Assembly (NCBI GenBank): GCA_003232595.1
Contig: QIIJ01000251.1
Location: 1 to 8,233 of the forward strand
Source of the DNA: Aurantimonadaceae bacterium
GTDB taxonomy: Bacteria > Pseudomonadota > Alphaproteobacteria > Rhizobiales > Rhizobiaceae
Direction of reading: 5' to 3'
DNA length: 8,233 bases
The position numbers and the translations under genes are program-made. Positions 7,007 through 8,233 of the stretch are shown here, piece after piece (position 1 is the stretch's first letter; every line of letters starts with the position of its first letter). Below the pieces are notes generated by a model. That model saw only the letters and a program-made list of their open reading frames with translations, made no database searches and had not been told where the DNA came from.

Positions 7007-7145
7007 TGGTTATCCTAAATCGCAGACCTGCATCCAAATGCTCTTTTATTCTGTCTTTGTTGCCTGTATGACAATAATAGAACGACCGGTCAATTATTAG
7101 ATTTATTGCGATCGGCAAATCAGACCAGTCGTGTCGGGAGGAAAG
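7007..7145. promoter_or_regulatory. Divergent paa promoter region
   Basis: These 139 bp separate the thiolase (minus) from paaI (plus) and must hold the start signals for both transcripts. For the plus strand, ATGACA (7068-7073) and AATTAT (7092-7097) are spaced by 18 bp. For the minus strand, TTGACC (7093-7088) and CATACA (7070-7065) are spaced by 17 bp. Both are moderate matches to sigma-70 consensus. The GACCGGTC palindrome lies inside both, so one bound repressor could silence both directions. Start sites are inferred. Confidence 0.5.
7082..7132. promoter_or_regulatory. Paired candidate TetR operator half-sites
   Basis: ACGACCGGTC (7082-7091) and GACCAGTCGT (7123-7132) form an inverted pair matching at 9 of 10 positions, 31 bp apart. 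The first contains a perfect 8-bp palindrome, GACCGGTC, the second an imperfect one. Short GC-centred palindromes of this kind are typical TetR operators. The first overlaps both predicted promoters; the second lies just before the paaI ribosome site. The likely binder is the TetR protein encoded at 3807-4421. Binding is inferred from position and symmetry. Confidence 0.45.
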
Positions 7146-7580
7146 ATGGACGTTCAAACAAGAGCCGAAAAGGCTGCCAGAAAACTGTTGTCCGGCGACA
7201 GGGCTTCTCACTCCTTTGACATGAGACTTGACACCATCAGACCCGGTTATGCCGAAGTTTCCATGGTGGTGCGCGACGATATGATCAACGGCCATAAAAC
7301 GGCCCATGGCGGGGTTGTCTTCACCCTCGCCGATACGGCTTTCGCCTGCGCCTGCAATTCGCACAATATTACCAATGTGGCGGCAAACTGCCAGATCAGT
7401 TTTGTTCGCCCGGCACTTCTGGGCGACAGGCTTTTGGCGCGCGCTGAAGAAATAAGTCTTGGCCGGCGAAGCGGTGTTTATGATGTCCGGGTCGAAAATG
7501 GTGATGGCAAACTTGTAGCACTCTTTCGCGGCATGTCCATGAGCCTCGACCGGCCGCTGTTTGAGGAGGATATGGAATGA
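7146..7580 (+). CDS. paaI: Phenylacetate-pathway thioesterase PaaI (hotdog fold)
   Basis: PaaI hydrolyses hydroxyphenylacetyl-CoA and related dead-end CoA esters that would otherwise trap CoA when the epoxidase intermediate fails to proceed. The 144-residue protein shows the PaaI core DMINGHKTAHGGVVFTLADTAF (about 45-66), with Asn48, the HGG turn (54-56) and the catalytic acid Asp63, followed by NVAANCQISFVRPALLGDRL and the strand-rich end of the 4HBT domain. I chose ATG 7146 because GGGAGG lies just before it at 7136-7141; a GTG at 7131 is in frame but sits upstream of that ribosome site. It diverges from the thiolase, and its stop overlaps the paaZ start (ATGA). The 4HBT family is broad, but the neighbours make PaaI by far the best reading. 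Confidence 0.93.
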   Translation: MDVQTRAEKAARKLLSGDRASHSFDMRLDTIRPGYAEVSMVVRDDMINGHKTAHGGVVFTLADTAFACACNSHNITNVAANCQISFVRPALLGDRLLARAEEISLGRRSGVYDVRVENGDGKLVALFRGMSMSLDRPLFEEDME

Positions 7581-8233
7581 TCCTGCAAAATTATATAGAA
7601 GGCCACTGGCTCAAAGGCAGCGGCAATTATCGCGTGCTGCGGGATTCTGTGACCGGCGATAAAGTTGCGGAAACTTCGTCCGAAGGCCTCGATTTTGAGG
7701 CCATGCTTGCCTATGGCCGCGATATTGGCGGGCCAAACCTGCGAAAATACGGTTTTCATGACCGCGCCTATATGTTGAAGGCGCTGGCAACCCGGTTGAT
7801 GGAACACAAGGAGGAGCTTTACGAACTTTCCTACGCCACCGGTGCAACCCGCAAGGACAGTTGGATCGATATCGAAGGTGGCTTTGGCACATTGTTTTTT
7901 GCCTCATCCAGAGCCCGACGGGAAATGCCGGATGGCAAGATTTTTGTCGATGGCGATCTCGAAAACCTGTCGCGCGGCGGTACTTTCGTGGGCCAGCATA
8001 TTGCAACACCGCTTAACGGCGTTGCCATCCATATCAATGCCTATAATTTCCCTGTATGGGGCGCGCTGGAAAAATTTGGCCCGGCCTTCATTGCAGGTGT
8101 CCCGATAATCATCAAACCGGCAAGCGACGGCTCCTATCTCACCGAAGCCATGGTGCGGATAATCGTTGAATCGGATATTCTGCCCGAAGGCTCCCTGCAA
8201 CTGGTCATGGGTTCGACCGGCGATCTGCTGGAC
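7577..8233 (+). CDS. paaZ: PaaZ, bifunctional oxepin-CoA hydrolase / aldehyde dehydrogenase (5' part, runs off the right edge)
   Basis: PaaZ opens the oxepin-CoA ring with its C-terminal hydratase domain and oxidises the resulting aldehyde with NADP+ in its N-terminal domain. Only the first 219 codons are present, all from the aldehyde dehydrogenase domain. MILQNYIEGHWLKGSG is the typical PaaZ start, with LYELSYATGATRKDSWIDIEGG, NAYNFPVWG with the oxyanion Asn157, and IIIKPAS with Lys180 of the cofactor site. The catalytic Cys and the hydratase domain lie beyond the edge; the family is about 680 residues. GAGGAGG lies seven bases before the ATG, inside the end of paaI, and the ATGA overlap shows tight translational coupling. 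A plain aldehyde dehydrogenase is unlikely given these motifs and the neighbours. Confidence 0.95.
   Translation, partial: MILQNYIEGHWLKGSGNYRVLRDSVTGDKVAETSSEGLDFEAMLAYGRDIGGPNLRKYGFHDRAYMLKALATRLMEHKEELYELSYATGATRKDSWIDIEGGFGTLFFASSRARREMPDGKIFVDGDLENLSRGGTFVGQHIATPLNGVAIHINAYNFPVWGALEKFGPAFIAGVPIIIKPASDGSYLTEAMVRIIVESDILPEGSLQLVMGSTGDLLD

Noticed and set aside
1..8233. CRISPR array, insertion sequence with transposase, toxin-antitoxin or defence genes
   Set aside because: No regularly spaced repeats, transposase motifs or such families are seen; the window is ordinary metabolic and regulatory genes.

Overview
The window comes from an alphaproteobacterium, most likely of the Hyphomicrobiales (Rhizobiales). 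Three things point there: the extended PstC N-terminus of the kind seen in that class, the protein sequences overall, and an intergenic palindromic repeat of a CCTCCCC...GGGGAGG type that I recall being common in rhizobial and Brucella-like genomes. This is a judgement from remembered sequences, not a database result. Base composition is moderate and even, with no transposase, phage gene, tRNA or rRNA visible.

The left part (1-3742) is a phosphate-starvation locus read on the minus strand: phoR (sensor kinase), a 438-bp gap, pstS (periplasmic phosphate-binding protein) and pstC (permease, running off the left edge). The gap holds a 155-bp composite inverted-repeat element and, just upstream of pstS, a clear PhoB box with 11-bp periodicity. 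All three Pho proteins look altered against the family pattern I know: PhoR has no membrane segments, PstS appears to lack about eight residues in its ligand-binding N-lobe, and the start of pstC is split over two reading frames with the usual linker missing.

The right part (3807-8233) is a phenylacetate-degradation cluster. On the minus strand lie a PaaJ/PcaF-type 3-oxoadipyl-CoA thiolase, paaK (phenylacetate-CoA ligase) and a TetR-family regulator. On the plus strand, diverging from the thiolase, lie paaI (hotdog thioesterase) and paaZ (ring-opening bifunctional enzyme, cut by the right edge). PaaK activates phenylacetate to its CoA ester, PaaZ opens the ring after epoxidation and isomerisation, the thiolase carries out the last step to acetyl-CoA and succinyl-CoA, and PaaI recycles dead-end CoA esters. 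The epoxidase genes (paaABCDE) and paaG are not in the window. The 139-bp divergent region carries paired GACCGGTC-like inverted repeats that overlap plausible promoters in both directions, a good candidate operator for the TetR protein.

I do not see a wholly new system. The points most worth checking are the apparent lesions in the three Pho genes, the palindromic element between phoR and pstS, and the paa operator pair.
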